Assembly: GCA_947561715.1 (NCBI GenBank)
Contig: OX387199.1
Span: 13,459,001 to 13,523,000 of the forward strand
Direction of reading: 5' to 3'
From: Ascidia mentula
Taxonomy: Eukaryota > Chordata > Ascidiacea > Phlebobranchia > Ascidiidae
Length of the DNA: 64,000 bases
The notes under the pieces are model-generated. The model ran no database searches. It was not told the origin of the DNA and worked only from the letters and a program-made list of their open reading frames with translations. A program made the translations under genes and the position numbers. Below are positions 10,960 through 23,186 of this stretch, piece after piece. The number at the start of each line of letters is the position of its first letter. Position 1 is the stretch's first letter.

Positions 10960-13900
10960 TTAAAACAATTATTATCTATGGCGAGTGCTGTCCAGTATTA
11001 AGCTGTCTGTGGTTCCACATAACACTAGCCCTGTTTACAGGAAATGGTTTGCGGCTCAATTTACTCAACAAACACAGGCGAATTTTCCCACATTTTTATC
11101 ATTAGTATTTTATTAGTTTACTCGTTATACCTTTTGAAAGCAAACAAACTATCGTACACTCATATAACTGAAATGGATAAAAAACGGAAAACATAGTGAC
11201 GTCATATAAAGAATTCTAACCCTCCACCCATAACATAAATCCTCCCATGAATAACAAAAGCAGAGTGATTCCAACGATAATTTAGGAGAGGAGAAACATA
11301 TTTCTATGTGTTGGCTCTAGGTTCGTTTTGTTCAACTGTTCGCAGGGAGCAACGATCAAAACCTCCTGTCACATTTCAAGTAAAACTTTTCATTGTTTTT
11401 TTGTGCGGTAAATGGTTCATAGTTACGTCATCAATAGTTTGTGACCAAAGTTAGTGAGAAAGATTTGACTTAGTAAGTTTTTAGGTCAGTATTTTGCAAC
11501 ATTTTAATGTCCAAGAAAATTTCACAGAATCTTTTTATGACATCTTGTGGGTTCACATGGAACGTTTGCGTGTGGGTGCAGTAATGGGATTTATTCTTTG
11601 ACATAAATGAACTCAGACATATTCTTACTGCCAATTGAACACATTCCATGTCCATATCTTGGTTTTATCATGTCAAATCCCTTCCTGTCTTCGTGCATGA
11701 AATTAAGTAAACTTGATGAAAATGGTTTGTTATCTTCACCATGGCCTCCAGTCAGGTATGTGACTTCTACAAACATGCATTTAATTATCTAAACTGTAAA
11801 CGTTCACAATTACATTCTTGAAGTGGTTGAACCACGTTATTGAGCTGCAAATTTTACACTTCACCTTGCGGCGGCCCACTGTGATGTCACAGCCTATATT
11901 TGTCTTAATTGGGGGTTTTAAAATTAATTTTTTGCTGCTAAATTACAGTTTACTTGGTTGAGCTTCAGAAAAGACAAAAATCACAAAACGGCGGCTTAAG
12001 CAAGTGCATTGCATTATGCAAATCTCTAATGTGAGGATTTTGAAGTGGTACACGCACCGTAGTTTTTCTACTTGAGAGAGGCTTGAATGAATTTGATGCC
12101 GCAACAGTAACATTAAACGTTTTGCCTCCAATTATTTTTTGTTGGAAATATAGTAATGGAAGTGAAAAAAAAATCAGCTACTGCAGTAAATATTCTTTTC
12201 AGAGTAATAAAATAAATTTTAAATGAATTGTGGCAGATCTAGTGTACAAGACATTTTATGTTTGGCACAATGGTTCAAGAAACATTCCATTTCGCACTCG
12301 TTTTGAATTACCTCCATCAATGAAAAGAAATCCTGATAAATCTGCAACATAAACATTGTGTGTGTTGTGGTTTTGTTTGCATAAATAAATAAATTGTTTA
12401 GCTGAAAATAGTAAAATCCTTGTTTACTTCATCTTTAAAGCTAATTCCATCATATCTCTGATCAAAGAAGTGAAGAAAAAAGGCCACGGAGAAGAAAAAA
12501 AACGCTCGATTTTATCTACTTTCCAATTTCTAAATCTAATCGTCCGTGTGTTTATTTTGCATAACAGAGAAATTTCAAAGGATGCTATTCCACTTAAAAT
12601 CAGAATAAAATAATCTTGGTAGTGATACAGATGTCATTGAAATAGACTTTGTTGGTGAACCTGATGAAACAATTTCTTGAGAACAAAGTTTTTCTTATGT
12701 TTGTCGAGCACATCATATGGTTTGCAAGTTATTTCTGATCTTGTTTTATAGTATCCCGTAAGCCAAAAGTGGGCAAAAGAAAACACAGATTTTAACAGAA
12801 AAAAAAGTAGTTATAAACAAACAGATTAAAAAGGCAGATAAAATCTCTAAGAGAGAGGGACGAGAAAAAGGCGATCCTTACCTGACTTGTCTACGAAAGT
12901 ATTTTTTCCTGGCAGTATATCATCGCATTCCTTTTGTAGAGTAAACCTTCAAGTGTTTTGCATAACCCCACAGTGCCTTTAGAAACGTGGTACTGTGAAC
13001 TTCAGAAATCTCGATCGTGCCCTGTTTATACTGGCTACCCCGATGCTGTCTCGTTGCTGATGTGTTGTGTCTCACCCCGAATCAGTTAACGATTTAGCAT
13101 ACTGATTAGTTGTTCTTTCACTGCACAATATATTCACCAAGAGACTGGCGTGCGGTTGCGAATTTGTGACTCGTAGTACCTGACGAAGACCCGGTTTAGG
13201 CAGACCGATAGCGTGGGCCTATGCATGACATTCGACCGTGTTGTAGGCCAGAAAAATTTGTTACTTTGCATTGGATGATGAGACCTTCGAAGTAAGGAAT
13301 ACATTTTACCACTACTGTGCATTAGTTAATCATGCATTATGTGTTGTTTTATGGTTGCAATAGGTTCACACAGAAAGCATGGAACTTAATACAACGAAAC
13401 AACGGCTATCCAAAGACCACAATCATACATTTTATTACATAATTCTGGTCAACAAACCTGTTTTTTGGCTGTGTATAAAACACATGACGATATATAATTT
13501 GAAATATTAGTTTCAATGCAAAGTTGTCTAAACAGGTCTCATAAAAGTTGTCTCTTCAACAGCTTTGAAACTAACTTTACTTTTTATTCGGTTGGGCAAT
13601 AAAGCAGCCCCACGCATTATGTAAGTGCTTTGATACTATATTAGTCTTCTTTGAAACTTAACCCAGTTTTACAGTCGAATGTAGTGTTAATAGCCTTTTT
13701 TACATTAAGTGGAATAATGTGTTTTAGCAGTCGGCCAGAATCAATTGGTACGCTGCTATGATTGAAACTAAGTCTGCTTCAAACCATCCCAATTTACTCA
13801 TAGGTTTAGTTAATTTGTTATGAGGTTCAGGATTTGCTGTTTACAACAAAACTTTCAACTACGTGAGTATACTGTATGCTGCAAGGGTAGGAAAGATGTG

Positions 13901-14446
13901 CTTACTCTAGTTTTAGTACATTAATTTTGATTAATATTGTGCAAGATTCAGGACCTGAAGGAAGCAAATGCATTGCAAGTTTGTTGATACTTGAATGATG
14001 TATCCGAAAATATGATACTCATGTCCATATTGAAGTGACATGTACATTTTCCATCACAAAAAGAACATTTTTTAGTGAAACTATAATTAGGCTTAGCACA
14101 CCCATACACTTGTGTTAACTGTTTTCATTTGCTGCTGGATGTGTTTTTGTTATTATGTGAACAACAATCAACCACAAAATACAAAAGCAGGCTTATATAA
14201 ACCTTTTCTGTTTGTTCATGTTATGTAACGATCACATCAGCCTTTTCTGACACCCAATTGTACATTGGCGAAGAACAGAGACAATATACAATACTCTTAC
14301 CATGGTAATCTTTAACTACTTTATGGCGGAGGTGGTCATCAAGAAACTGTAAACTTGCATAATGCTCTCACTGTTTTACTGAATAGCTTCACACCCACTT
14401 CTACTGTCAACACTGTTTTTTTTATAAATTTTGTATACCGGTCTCT
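10960..14446. other. mostly unrecognised AT-rich sequence
   Basis: No gene is convincing. At 11591-11776 the minus strand encodes a Kelch-like fragment (LTGGHGEDNKPF ... KPRYGHGMCSIGSK) with the paired glycines and the R-G-H pattern of one propeller blade; it has no neighbouring blade, so it is either a lone exon or chance. Around 12868-12905 there is a weak match (GACTTGTCTACG) to the MULE TIR described at 33.1 kb. Confidence 0.3.
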
Positions 14447-14800
14447 AAGACTCTTCCATCTTCTCATGCAGTCTGCCACTCTTTAGAAATGAAATAAAGA
14501 CTAAATTGATAGAAGATTACATGTTCTAAGGCAACAATCTATAAAAAAAAAAAATTAATTTTCTTGATTAAATTAAATTCATTAGATATTATTGCCCACG
14601 CATTTTCTTTTCTGGAAGTGTCCTTGTAGATAGATGGTAATTGTAAAACCAAATGTATCAACATTTCATTAAAAGTTTTCATTTTGTTTGTAACCTGGTA
14701 CCACAGCGACAATATGGGTTGAATTCACCAAGTTAGATTTAATCTGGATTAAACCATGGATTAATTTATCCCAGTTTAATCTTGGTTGGTGACTACCAGT
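14447..14800. repeat. element end shared with 42972-43222
   Basis: This block, from CTAAGACTCTTCCATCTTCT to GAATTCACCAAGTTAGATTT, is repeated in the same orientation at 42972-43222 with deletions. Its right part folds into an imperfect hairpin (ATTCACCAAGTTAGATTTAA against TTTAATCTTGGTTGGTGA). The second copy follows a Harbinger transposase and partner fragment, so I infer the terminal region of one Harbinger-type family. Confidence 0.6.
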
Positions 14801-14807
14801 TTAAGAA

Positions 14808-15609
14808 AATGCTTCAGCATGCAGATTTTGCGAATATGAATTTCAACTAAAAACACTACATATTCATGATTGTCATGTTAATGAAGTTCTTGATTATGCT
14901 AACTTGGCATTTTATCTGTTGACAGTGTAATTTTTCATGCCACATATCTAAAGTGTTGCCTTCGACGTTGTTTTTAAACCGGGCGTTTTTTCAAAAGTTT
15001 CACATGGTGCATCCAACGTAATTACTTACAAAAAGAAGTTGTATGTTAAATTTCATATAAATTGCGGTTGTCATATAAATTGCGGAATTTATAAATTTCA
15101 TATAAATTGCGGTTGGCCATTATATGAATTTATATAATCTCTGGAGCCTGTTTATTTATTGCTAGTATAAGATTGTGGCTGCTGCCTGGTCAGAACTTAT
15201 TTTGTGTATTCCAGATATCGCATTAACAATGTATCATGTTACTTACGGTAACAAAAAGAGACTTTTCCCTTGCCCAAATAGTGACTCTATCTAAGATCTA
15301 GAAATCTAAGATGCTGTGGCGAATGAGTTTGAAATTTCTGGTGCAATAAATATTTAGATCTTGAACAATGATTTCAAAGGATGGGTGAACATGCTATCCC
15401 TGGATGAGAAATGATGCAGTGTGATGTATTTGCTGAATTCTTTTTTAGGAAATGCCACTAATGATTCATCATCCGATGAAACTACATTTGTTGAACATGA
15501 TACAACTATCCCAGCAGACAAAAGTACGTTGTATAGACGTCAAATTGTAGATCCGACCAGTGATCGTAATCTGGTACAGTTTTTGGTAGAAAGTGCAAAA
15601 TCAAAAGAC
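14808..15609 (+). repeat. segmental duplication unit A with exon-like open frame
   Basis: Unit A is repeated as unit B (15947-17000). Conserved blocks include GCAGATTTTGCGAATATGAA, the CACATATCTAAAGTGTTGCC segment and an exon-like stretch at 15449-15609. That stretch is preceded by TTCTTTTTTAG (acceptor-like) and stays open for GNATNDSSSDETTFVEHDT ... RRQIVDPTSDRNLVQFL. The two copies diverge right after AAAAGAC, where a GT donor would sit. The protein is acidic and Ser/Thr-rich at its start; I do not recognise it. Confidence 0.6.
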
Positions 15610-15946
15610 GTGTATCCGACGTCCTCTTTGTCGTGTGTTATGTTGTGCTTTCGTGCAAAGCAAAATTATTTTCACCTCATGAAAAGTTACCATTATTATT
15701 ATTATTGACTACAAACATAACAGCGTACTATTGTATTAAGTCAACTTTACAGTTTGCCGCTTCGAACCGACTTGTTTGCAGTTGACGTTGTTAACCGCGT
15801 TTTGTGTGACATATTTGCCGCGGGAATTTACCGCAAACCGCGTTCAGTGTGAACCGGGAAAATGCATGTCTAATTCATCAATGATTGAAGAGCCGCAGTT
15901 TGGCGACTCTTAGCTGCTGATAATTTTGGCGGTTTCAGAAAATGCT

Positions 15947-17000
15947 TCAGCAGTGCAAAAACATGCAGATTTTGCGAATATGAATTTCAACTAAAAACAC
16001 TACATTTTCATGATTGTCATGTTAATGAAGTTCTTGATTATGCTAACTTGGCTTCTGTGTATGGAGTGGTGAAGCCATGCCCCCCTGCATGTATTACTGG
16101 ATTTACTCACTACCACCAGACATAATGCAAAGCAATTTTTAACTATGTTCATTCAAATGGCATCATATCAAAGAAGAATTAAGAATACTGCTACTTAATG
16201 CACAAACTTTGCTTAACGAGACTGGTACTGACTTAACTTCTTTTCAACCTGGTAATTTTTTCAGTTTACCGAAAATTGTCACGACATACCTTGTTTCTGA
16301 GAACTGAAAATAGGCTTTGAGCACCAGGTATCATAATGAATTATGAATCTGACGCTCTTCGGGTGGAGAACAACAAATATACACCTTTTGTTTAAAAAAG
16401 ATTGTATTTTCTGACGTTTCGCTTGTACGTACGACTAGGCTTCTTCAGAGAATAAAACAAACACAGTAGCGAAGCGAACCCACTTTGAGCGTCAGATTCA
16501 TAATTCAATACCTTGTTTCATTGTATGGAAATCTAGCAAATTTTTCATGCCACATATCTAAAGTGTTGCCTTCGACGTTATTTTTAAACCGAGCGTTTTT
16601 TTAAAAGTTTCACATGGTGCATCCAACATAATTATTTCTGGAGCCTGTTTATTTATTGCTAGTATAAAATTGTGGCTGCTGCCTGGTCAGAACTTATTTT
16701 GTGTATTCCAGATATCGCATTAACAATGTATCATGTTACTTACGGTAACAAAAAGAGCAAAGGATGGGTGGACATGCTATCCCTGGATGAGAAATGATGC
16801 AGTGTGATGTATTTGCTGAATTCTTTTTTAGGAAATGCCACTAATGATTCATCATCCGATGAAACTACATTTGTTGAACATGATACAACTATCCCAGCAG
16901 ACAAAAGTACGTTGTATAGACGTCAAATTGTAGATCCGACCAGTGGTCGTAATCTGGTACAGTTTTTGGTAGAAAGTGCAAATTCAAAAGACGTCGACGT
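15947..17000 (+). repeat. segmental duplication unit B with exon-like open frame
   Basis: This is the second copy of unit A, enlarged by an unrelated stretch at about 16053-16330 and by a Penelope-type fragment at 16335-16525. The exon-like frame (about 16832-16992) has the same acceptor-like TTTTTTAG and nearly the same residues; the few differences (for example D to G in DPTSDRN, K to N in ESAKSK) do not open stops. Conservation of the frame with its splice-like edges suggests a real coding exon of an element or gene I cannot name. Confidence 0.55.
16335..16525. mobile_element. Penelope-type terminal fragment with inverted ends
   Basis: The ends TGAATTATGAATCTGACGCT and AGCGTCAGATTCATAATTCA are inverted copies. 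On the minus strand the middle carries CTGAAGA ... GCGAAACGTC (16408-16442), a CUGANGA-stem II-GAAAC-GUC arrangement like the hammerheads of Penelope-like elements. The same ends and CTGAAGAAGCCTA motif recur at 44168-44250 next to Penelope coding sequence, which identifies the family. It is nested inside duplication unit B. Confidence 0.6.
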
Positions 17001-18084
17001 CATATTTACCGTGTTTATGTTGTGCTTTCGTGCTTATCAACTCATTTACGTGCTATTCATTCGTTTTTTATAAGCCACATATTTTTGGTTAAAAACGGTC
17101 AGAGATGAAGAGTCTTTTAAGTCATTTCTTCACGCGATGTTATAATGCTGTATTAACGCCTGCATCTCAATAAGTTTACGTCACACGCGATTTTTTAGAT
17201 TTACTTAAATCATGTCCGAAACGTTAGGGTTGATTGTGGAAAAATGGTCATAACATTGTCTGTTTAGAAGTCCTCACTGAAGCATGACGTCAGCTAAGGG
17301 GCCTGACACGGAATTTTTAACATTGCGCAAATGAGGTCGCCCAGGCTGCATGCATTTTTCACAAACTTTCTTTTGTCCCTAATTAAGAGAAACCCTCGTG
17401 CTAGTTTAGGGGTTGTTATGGCTATTCGAAGCAAGAGATCACTGATTAACAGCTTTCATGAATGATTTGTTTGGGCCCATATATTAATTGACATGAGCTT
17501 AATGCAGATCTAAATCACCACTTTATCTTTTTGTTAGACATGGCTAAGTGTTTGCAAAACGTTAAAAGTATATTTAATTTTTGAACTTGCTGAAGGAAAA
17601 TAGCAGGAGAAATGCACAAAATGACAGAAGTTTGGTGTTACAATGCAAAAGCATTTGGGCAAGCGCGACATCTCGCGACCGCGTCCCCTCGACACACGAC
17701 TGAATCCTTTTTATTCACCGAGCAAAGACTCGAAGAGCATATAACTGCTAGTCGCAAAGCACATTAACACGACACATTTGACGTTACAAACTTGATTATT
17801 GAGCACTGAAGCCAGGCTTGGGAGCCGTAGGTAAAAATAATTCGCAGTGATTAATCTACGAAGTTCCAAATGCACTTGTAAAATTAAAAAGTGACTTATT
17901 TTACAGACCGCAGAATGCATTCATCACTCTCTAAAAACTGCATGTCTATACAATGCAGATTTGCGTATACGGCCAAGACGCAAATTACATTTCACATTTG
18001 CAAATCCTTTTTAGCACACAGTGTAGGCCCCACCCCGACCGTCAAACTTTGCCAACTCTGCCCAGTACAAAAACCCCACACCGA
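17001..18084. other. no recognised gene
   Basis: I see no motif or splice-structured frame in this stretch; open frames are short and mutually contradictory. Confidence 0.4.
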
Positions 18085-20545
18085 CCTGTAAGCATGTCCG
18101 TAAACTTTGTTACAGCTATGTACCTGTGATTGGCTTTGAAATGGCGGATTTTTTGTCTGCAAACACAGTTGTTCAAACCATTTTTTTTGTTCTGGCTTAT
18201 CAGACAAGGCAAAAGGCATGGAACTCCATGCAACACTTTGTAAAATCCTTACAAATCAAATTGAAGGATTCAAAAGTCAAAGTTTTTGGTTTGTGGCAAT
18301 ATTAATTATTCATTTTAGTAGGACCTCTTAGAATGTAATGGTGGCCAGAATAGCACATGATAAAAATGATAATTTTACAAATATAATGTTTTTGTTGCTG
18401 CCAGGCATATTGTAACTTAATAATCAACTTTATTCCGACGTTTCGCCTGTTATACAACAAGGATAACAGGCGAAATATGCCGGGCCTTGTTGTATAACAG
18501 GCGAAACGTCGGAATAAAGTTACGTTTTTATATATGCCAGAAGAACATAAATGGCATGTACATTGGAATGAGACTACAGGCATTCCATATGTAGTTGTTC
18601 AGGAGGAGTGCTGGAAAACATCTTGGCATTTAGACAAAACTTCAGTTTGCCAACACATTCAATGCCAATATTTAGTGACAATTTCACATGTACCGCATTT
18701 ACAGGAAATATGGTATAAATTATATGCAATATTTGATAAACTTAATATCTACACATAAATTTCACTTGTCTGTTTATTTAACGATACTTACGGCAAGCAA
18801 AGAGATTAGAAATCGCCTTTCTTTCAAAGATGCAGATTTGTTGCAGGAAGGTTTTTGTACACAGCTTGTTAAAGTCAAATTTGAGAAAGAAAAAACAGCT
18901 AATGAAATGGTTTGCATAGTTGTCTTGCTACTTTCAAGTAGGCACCACTACAGATGTACATTGTGTTTTTAGATTACGAGTACAAATGAGTTGGACTGTT
19001 TAAACAGAGGCAAGCAAAAGGTATAGGTAGTTAGCATTTTTATTTGTGCTATAATTTTTAATACTGAAATCTCGCAGTGGGTTTCTTCAGTAAATGAAGC
19101 TTACAGACTTATAGAAAAGTTTGAGGTTTCAACAATAACCAAGTTTATTATAAAAAAAGGAAAGAATATAGTATGTTAATGGAAGTATCAAAAACCATCA
19201 TGTAATTAGTGATTGCAAGAAAGTGCTTTTTTCCAGATACGTTCAAAAGTCGAATATTTTGGGACAAATGTTCTCCAATTCCGTATATTATTTTAAGAAG
19301 TTTGACTTTAGAATGCCACCAGGGAAAAGATCATAACAAAGAGAAGAAAGGGAACTATTCAGCTGTTCCTAAACAAGTAAATTTTGATATGCTAACAGAT
19401 TATGTTTAGTTGCAAGATCACCCTAATCCTTTCAAAAAAGAGGTTTTGTGTGCAAGGAACGAAGAATAAGAATTGCTTGTTTGTTCAAGAAATTATTAAA
19501 TTTCCGCAGTTTCAGGTATGTTGTTTTGTAACAATGTTGCATTGTTAAACAAAACAACTTATATCCAATAATCCATATTCTTTCTTTATAGTCATCCATC
19601 AAAGATGAATTTATTAAGAGCAAGATAAGCATCATTATTAAAGATCTATTACTGATCAATGATGTACAGCTGGTGAAAGAATTCTCTTTCCAAGGGATGA
19701 CGATCATTCAGGCCATGTGATTGGGGAAGTGTGTACAAGTTTGGAATAATGAATAATATTGAGATAATTTTTTCAATCAATTTATTTTAAGGCTGCCGGA
19801 TTTTTACAACCTATTGATCAAAGGTTAGTTGCCAAAATTGATGAACTGGTCACCGAAGGGGTAAACAGTGTTGAGGAAATTTTGCGAGTATTAAAACACT
19901 ACGCAGCCCATGAACTCTTCAAAAGAGAAGATGGATCCGGCCTTTCAAATAGGAGATTTTATCCTACTAAAAAGGATGTGCGAAACCATTACTACCGAGC
20001 TTTTACAAAATACAGGTTGGCAAAGATTAATCAAACCAATGTCCAAAGTTTGGTTGATGAATGGAAAAGAGATGGTGATTTGGGTGACAAGATTTATTTT
20101 CGTCCACATGTTGCCGGCAAGGAACCCGATGAAAGTCTGACAATAATGTTGGCCAACATAAGGACAAAGTGCTTTCACTAATGAGAAATGTAGCAAGTGC
20201 TGAATGTAAAGAAAGCTACGAAAAAGCATTGTGGCTCTTGTAGTCAAGTACACATTGGAAAAATAATTTAAAACTGCAAAAGTACTTCACTAATATTTGG
20301 CTTAATGTAAAAAAGGTATATGGCAACAAGCAGAATAAATGTAAAATAAACCTAAAACTAATTTTAGCGATGGTTGTGGTTGCATCGAGCCGATCAGTTG
20401 AAGGTTCTCATTCGCACATACAATGGTGTGGAGAGACAAGATCGTGTTTTGAAAGAATGCATGTCAGATTTAGGACAGACAAGTCCCTGTCTGGCCTAAC
20501 AAGGAATTTTTGCCAAACGGTTGGAACAAATAAGTTATTGTGCAA
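18085..20545 (+). pseudogene. composite MULE transposon, copy 1 (internally deleted)
   Basis: The copy keeps the N-terminal CaRF-like exons: VHWNETTGIPYVVVQEECW (about 18556), SVNEAYRLIEKFEVSTITKF (about 19090), SRIFWDKCSPIPYIILRS (19240) and LQPIDQRLVAKIDELVTEGV to RRFYPTKKDVRNHYYRAFTK (about 19807-20015). At about 20137 the frame jumps directly to the region after the second catalytic aspartate (ESLTIMLANIRTK, then SLMRNVASAEC), so the catalytic aspartates are deleted, and the piece ends near 20545 at the third motif (NGVERQ). Stops and frameshifts abound. It is a non-autonomous relic of the element described at 25.7 kb. Confidence 0.75.
18395..18540. mobile_element. Penelope tail palindrome nested in MULE copy 1
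   Basis: Two inverted copies of AACTTTATTCCGACGTTTCG plus CCTGTTATACAACAAGG face each other with no element body between them. The outer flank begins GCTGCCAGGCATA, the same start as the Penelope insertions at 38385 and 51197. Each arm carries the GAAACGTC part of the hammerhead-like motif, but the CUGANGA box is missing. Confidence 0.6.
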
Positions 20546-20879
20546 CAAACAATTTTTAACTTCTACCATGTACTACCTAAACGAATGCTTTTAGCGTCTG
20601 GTGATCTGTTGTGAAAATGCACCTGATCAATTGAACCAAAATGTTTCCTCAGTTGTGACGTCATAATCACAACAACAAAAAAGTGGATTTATTTTTACTT
20701 TTTTGAAATATTCTTTGCCAGAAAGTTATTTTCATGAAATGAAATAATTTGACACATGTAAAGTGGAATTATTGCAAATAGCTTTCGGCAAAAAATACAC
20801 TAAGCACCTTAGCTGTGTGCAACAACAATGAGAAAATCATAAAAAGTTAACACAACACAAAATACCAATTCTTACATTC

Positions 20880-21150
20880 CCAAACTTTCAGGTAGATGCT
20901 AAAGAACCGTCACCAGAATTAGTCGAGATATGCGAATTCCATAGAAATCAGCGCAAACGTTAATTGAACTGCTGTTTAAACACATGTAATATCAATGTAA
21001 AATAACATTATAATTTTATTCCGAATCGCATTAAAAGAGGCAACGTGCAAACTGCTTTTAAGTTGACATACCGCTATGCACTCGTTGCGTTGGAAGGTAA
21101 CTGGCGGGAAAACAATCACGTGAACAGGCGTCATTTGCGGCATGCGAATG
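20880..21150 (+). pseudogene. piggyBac transposase C-terminal fragment and 3' end
   Basis: The plus strand reads VDAKEPSPELVEICEFHR at about 20892-20945, the same as the C-terminus of the minus-strand piggyBac at 29.3 kb. The following noncoding sequence (GGCGGGAAAACAATCACGTG, then CATGCGAATGCGTTTG) also matches the flank at 29103-29176 inverted. It is therefore the 3' end of a second copy. Confidence 0.75.
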
Positions 21151-21523
21151 CGTTTGTCTGGGTTTTTATGAAGCAAAAGGTTTGTTGATAACTGCAATAG
21201 ACTAGTAGGCCTATACAATACTGTTTTTACGTTACAGCTTCTTTCACATTTCTGTTGAGATTATGTATTTTTTTAATGAGTTTGAATGTTTCGACTTTAA
21301 GGAAAGGCGCCATTTTCGAAACTGCATACGATGTGCACATTCTAAAGGGATGAATCAATCATGGTAATGTTTGCCCAAAAATGTATTTTACGTTTATTGT
21401 TGTGCCTAAATTGCTGCCAGACATATTGTGTTTTCATTATTCTGTTTTTCTGGCACCATGAAACAAATACTTTTATTTACAATCCCCCAAAAAAAGCGAG
21501 TTATAATATAATAGATTAATATT

Positions 21524-21960
21524 TTACCTGCTGCGCCCTTTCCTGAACAACATCGAGAAATGTTGGCTTTGTTTTGACCGGTTCCATCTGTTCAATGAAT
21601 TTCTAATGCAAAATATTGTTGTTAGTTTTGTTGGCACCGACATAATAGTTTTGTTGGCAAAAACATTTGTACTCACCGACAGTGGACTCGGCGCCATCTT
21701 TGTTCCCGCACTTAATTCGGGAAAATCCTGGATAGCCTTGACCGCCACCTCCCGTGATTGGACAGCCCTTTCCACATGTGTGAGCAGGAGTCGTAGCCCT
21801 TCATCTGATAGATGGATCCCATCGTTACTAAGTAACTGCGATGGGATGCCACCCTCAATAAACTGAAGTTCCACTTCTTCCCGCCGCGCGGCCTTGACCC
21901 TGGCTGATTCCGATCACTCGGCTCGCCGACTTATCAGATACCCCCCACCTAATAGGGTCC
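21524..21960 (-). pseudogene. SGNH-hydrolase-like fragment
   Basis: The minus strand encodes QLLSNDGIHLSDEGLRLLL, which resembles the C-terminal catalytic D-x-x-H block of SGNH/GDSL esterases (Asp and His two residues apart). Such domains occur in animal retrotransposon ORF1 proteins and in tailed uncharacterised proteins. The upstream Ser and Asn blocks are absent, so it is a fragment; the open frame beyond about residue 55 shows nothing. Confidence 0.45.
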
Positions 21961-22106
21961 AGCGTAAAAATAATGTTGCGAAAACAACTGATAAGTAACA
22001 TTCCTTTGTGGCAAACAACTCTAAAACGTAAAACCTCATCAAAATAATATTATTTTCTGCAAAAAATAATGAATTAGCTGTATGAATAATGTCTATAGCG
22101 TTCAAG

Positions 22107-22690
22107 GGCACAAGGGGGTTATGGTTGATATTCTTCAAATTTGAGAAGCTTTCGAATATTAATGCAAATTTTTTTTTGATTTTTCTTTTGTTGGAAAGTT
22201 CAGCCTGTGATCTATCTTTGTGTGAAAAAAGTAAGTCGCTGGCTTATAAGATGGCAGAGTTACACGCGACCAAAGTTTTGTTAACTGGGAATTTTTTTGT
22301 TACCTTTCGCGGCGGGCGCAGAACGTGGAAAAGTATAGGGGGTTATGGTTAATATTCTTCAAATTTGAGAAGCTTTCCGTTTTTCCTCGCGAAAAAGTTT
22401 GATATTTTTAGATAGTATGGACGCCAAAGAATATCTACCCTCAAGGATGTCAACGGAAATCGATGTTTACTTATAGTTATGGCATAGCAAACATATCATA
22501 TTCATATTCGAATATTAATGCAAATTTTTTTTTGATTTTTCTTTTGTTGGGAAGTTCAGCCTGTGATCTATCTTTGTGTGAAAAAAGTAAGTCGCTACCT
22601 CGTAAGGCGGCCGAGTCACGTCCGTTTAAACTTTTGTTAACTGGCGATTTTTTTTTGTCAACTAACATCCCTCTGGTCAAAAAAGCCTAG
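22107..22690. repeat. locally duplicated AT-rich block
   Basis: TTCGAATATTAATGCAAATT plus about 110 bp recurs 355 bp downstream (22152 and 22507). GGGGGTTATGGTTGATATTC recurs about 225 bp downstream (22113 and 22339). The two offsets differ, so the block was duplicated more than once or rearranged. No gene. Confidence 0.75.
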
Positions 22691-23186
22691 CTTGATAGCA
22701 TGTGAAATGTTAGGAGATAAAAGTCTTGTTTCATTGTGCGAGAATAACATTTTTTTTTAATGTTGTAAACCTGTCTGTAAAGTGCAAACCTTGTTACAGC
22801 CCCATACCTGTAATGACCTTCAATGTGTCCTTGTTTAAATATGTCAATAAAACAAGCAAGCATTTACAAATATTTTAGGTATATTGTTATATGTTTGTCC
22901 TGTTGTCGTGGTTTCAGTTAAAAGAAGATGCAATGAATTCGGTGCAAAATCATTACAACTTAAATTGAAGGACTCGACAGTCAAACATTTTGGTAAGTGA
23001 TATTACCCAACATTTGTTGGACCGACTAGGCTGCTACATAAGTGAAGATTTTTTTTTACTAGATTACAAAGATGCACATAAATGCCCTGTTCATTGGAAT
23101 GAGGCTGCAAGCATTCCTTATGTGGTTGTGCAAGAGGAGTGCTGGAAAACGTCTTGGCATTTTGATAAAAGTTTGAAACACTATTA

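Noticed and set aside
12868..12905. Another MULE TIR
   Set aside because: Only about 12 contiguous bases (GACTTGTCTACG) match; too short to claim without an alignment.
13134..13322. Arg-rich minus-strand frame as a small gene
   Set aside because: Composition only; no conservation, start context or neighbours.
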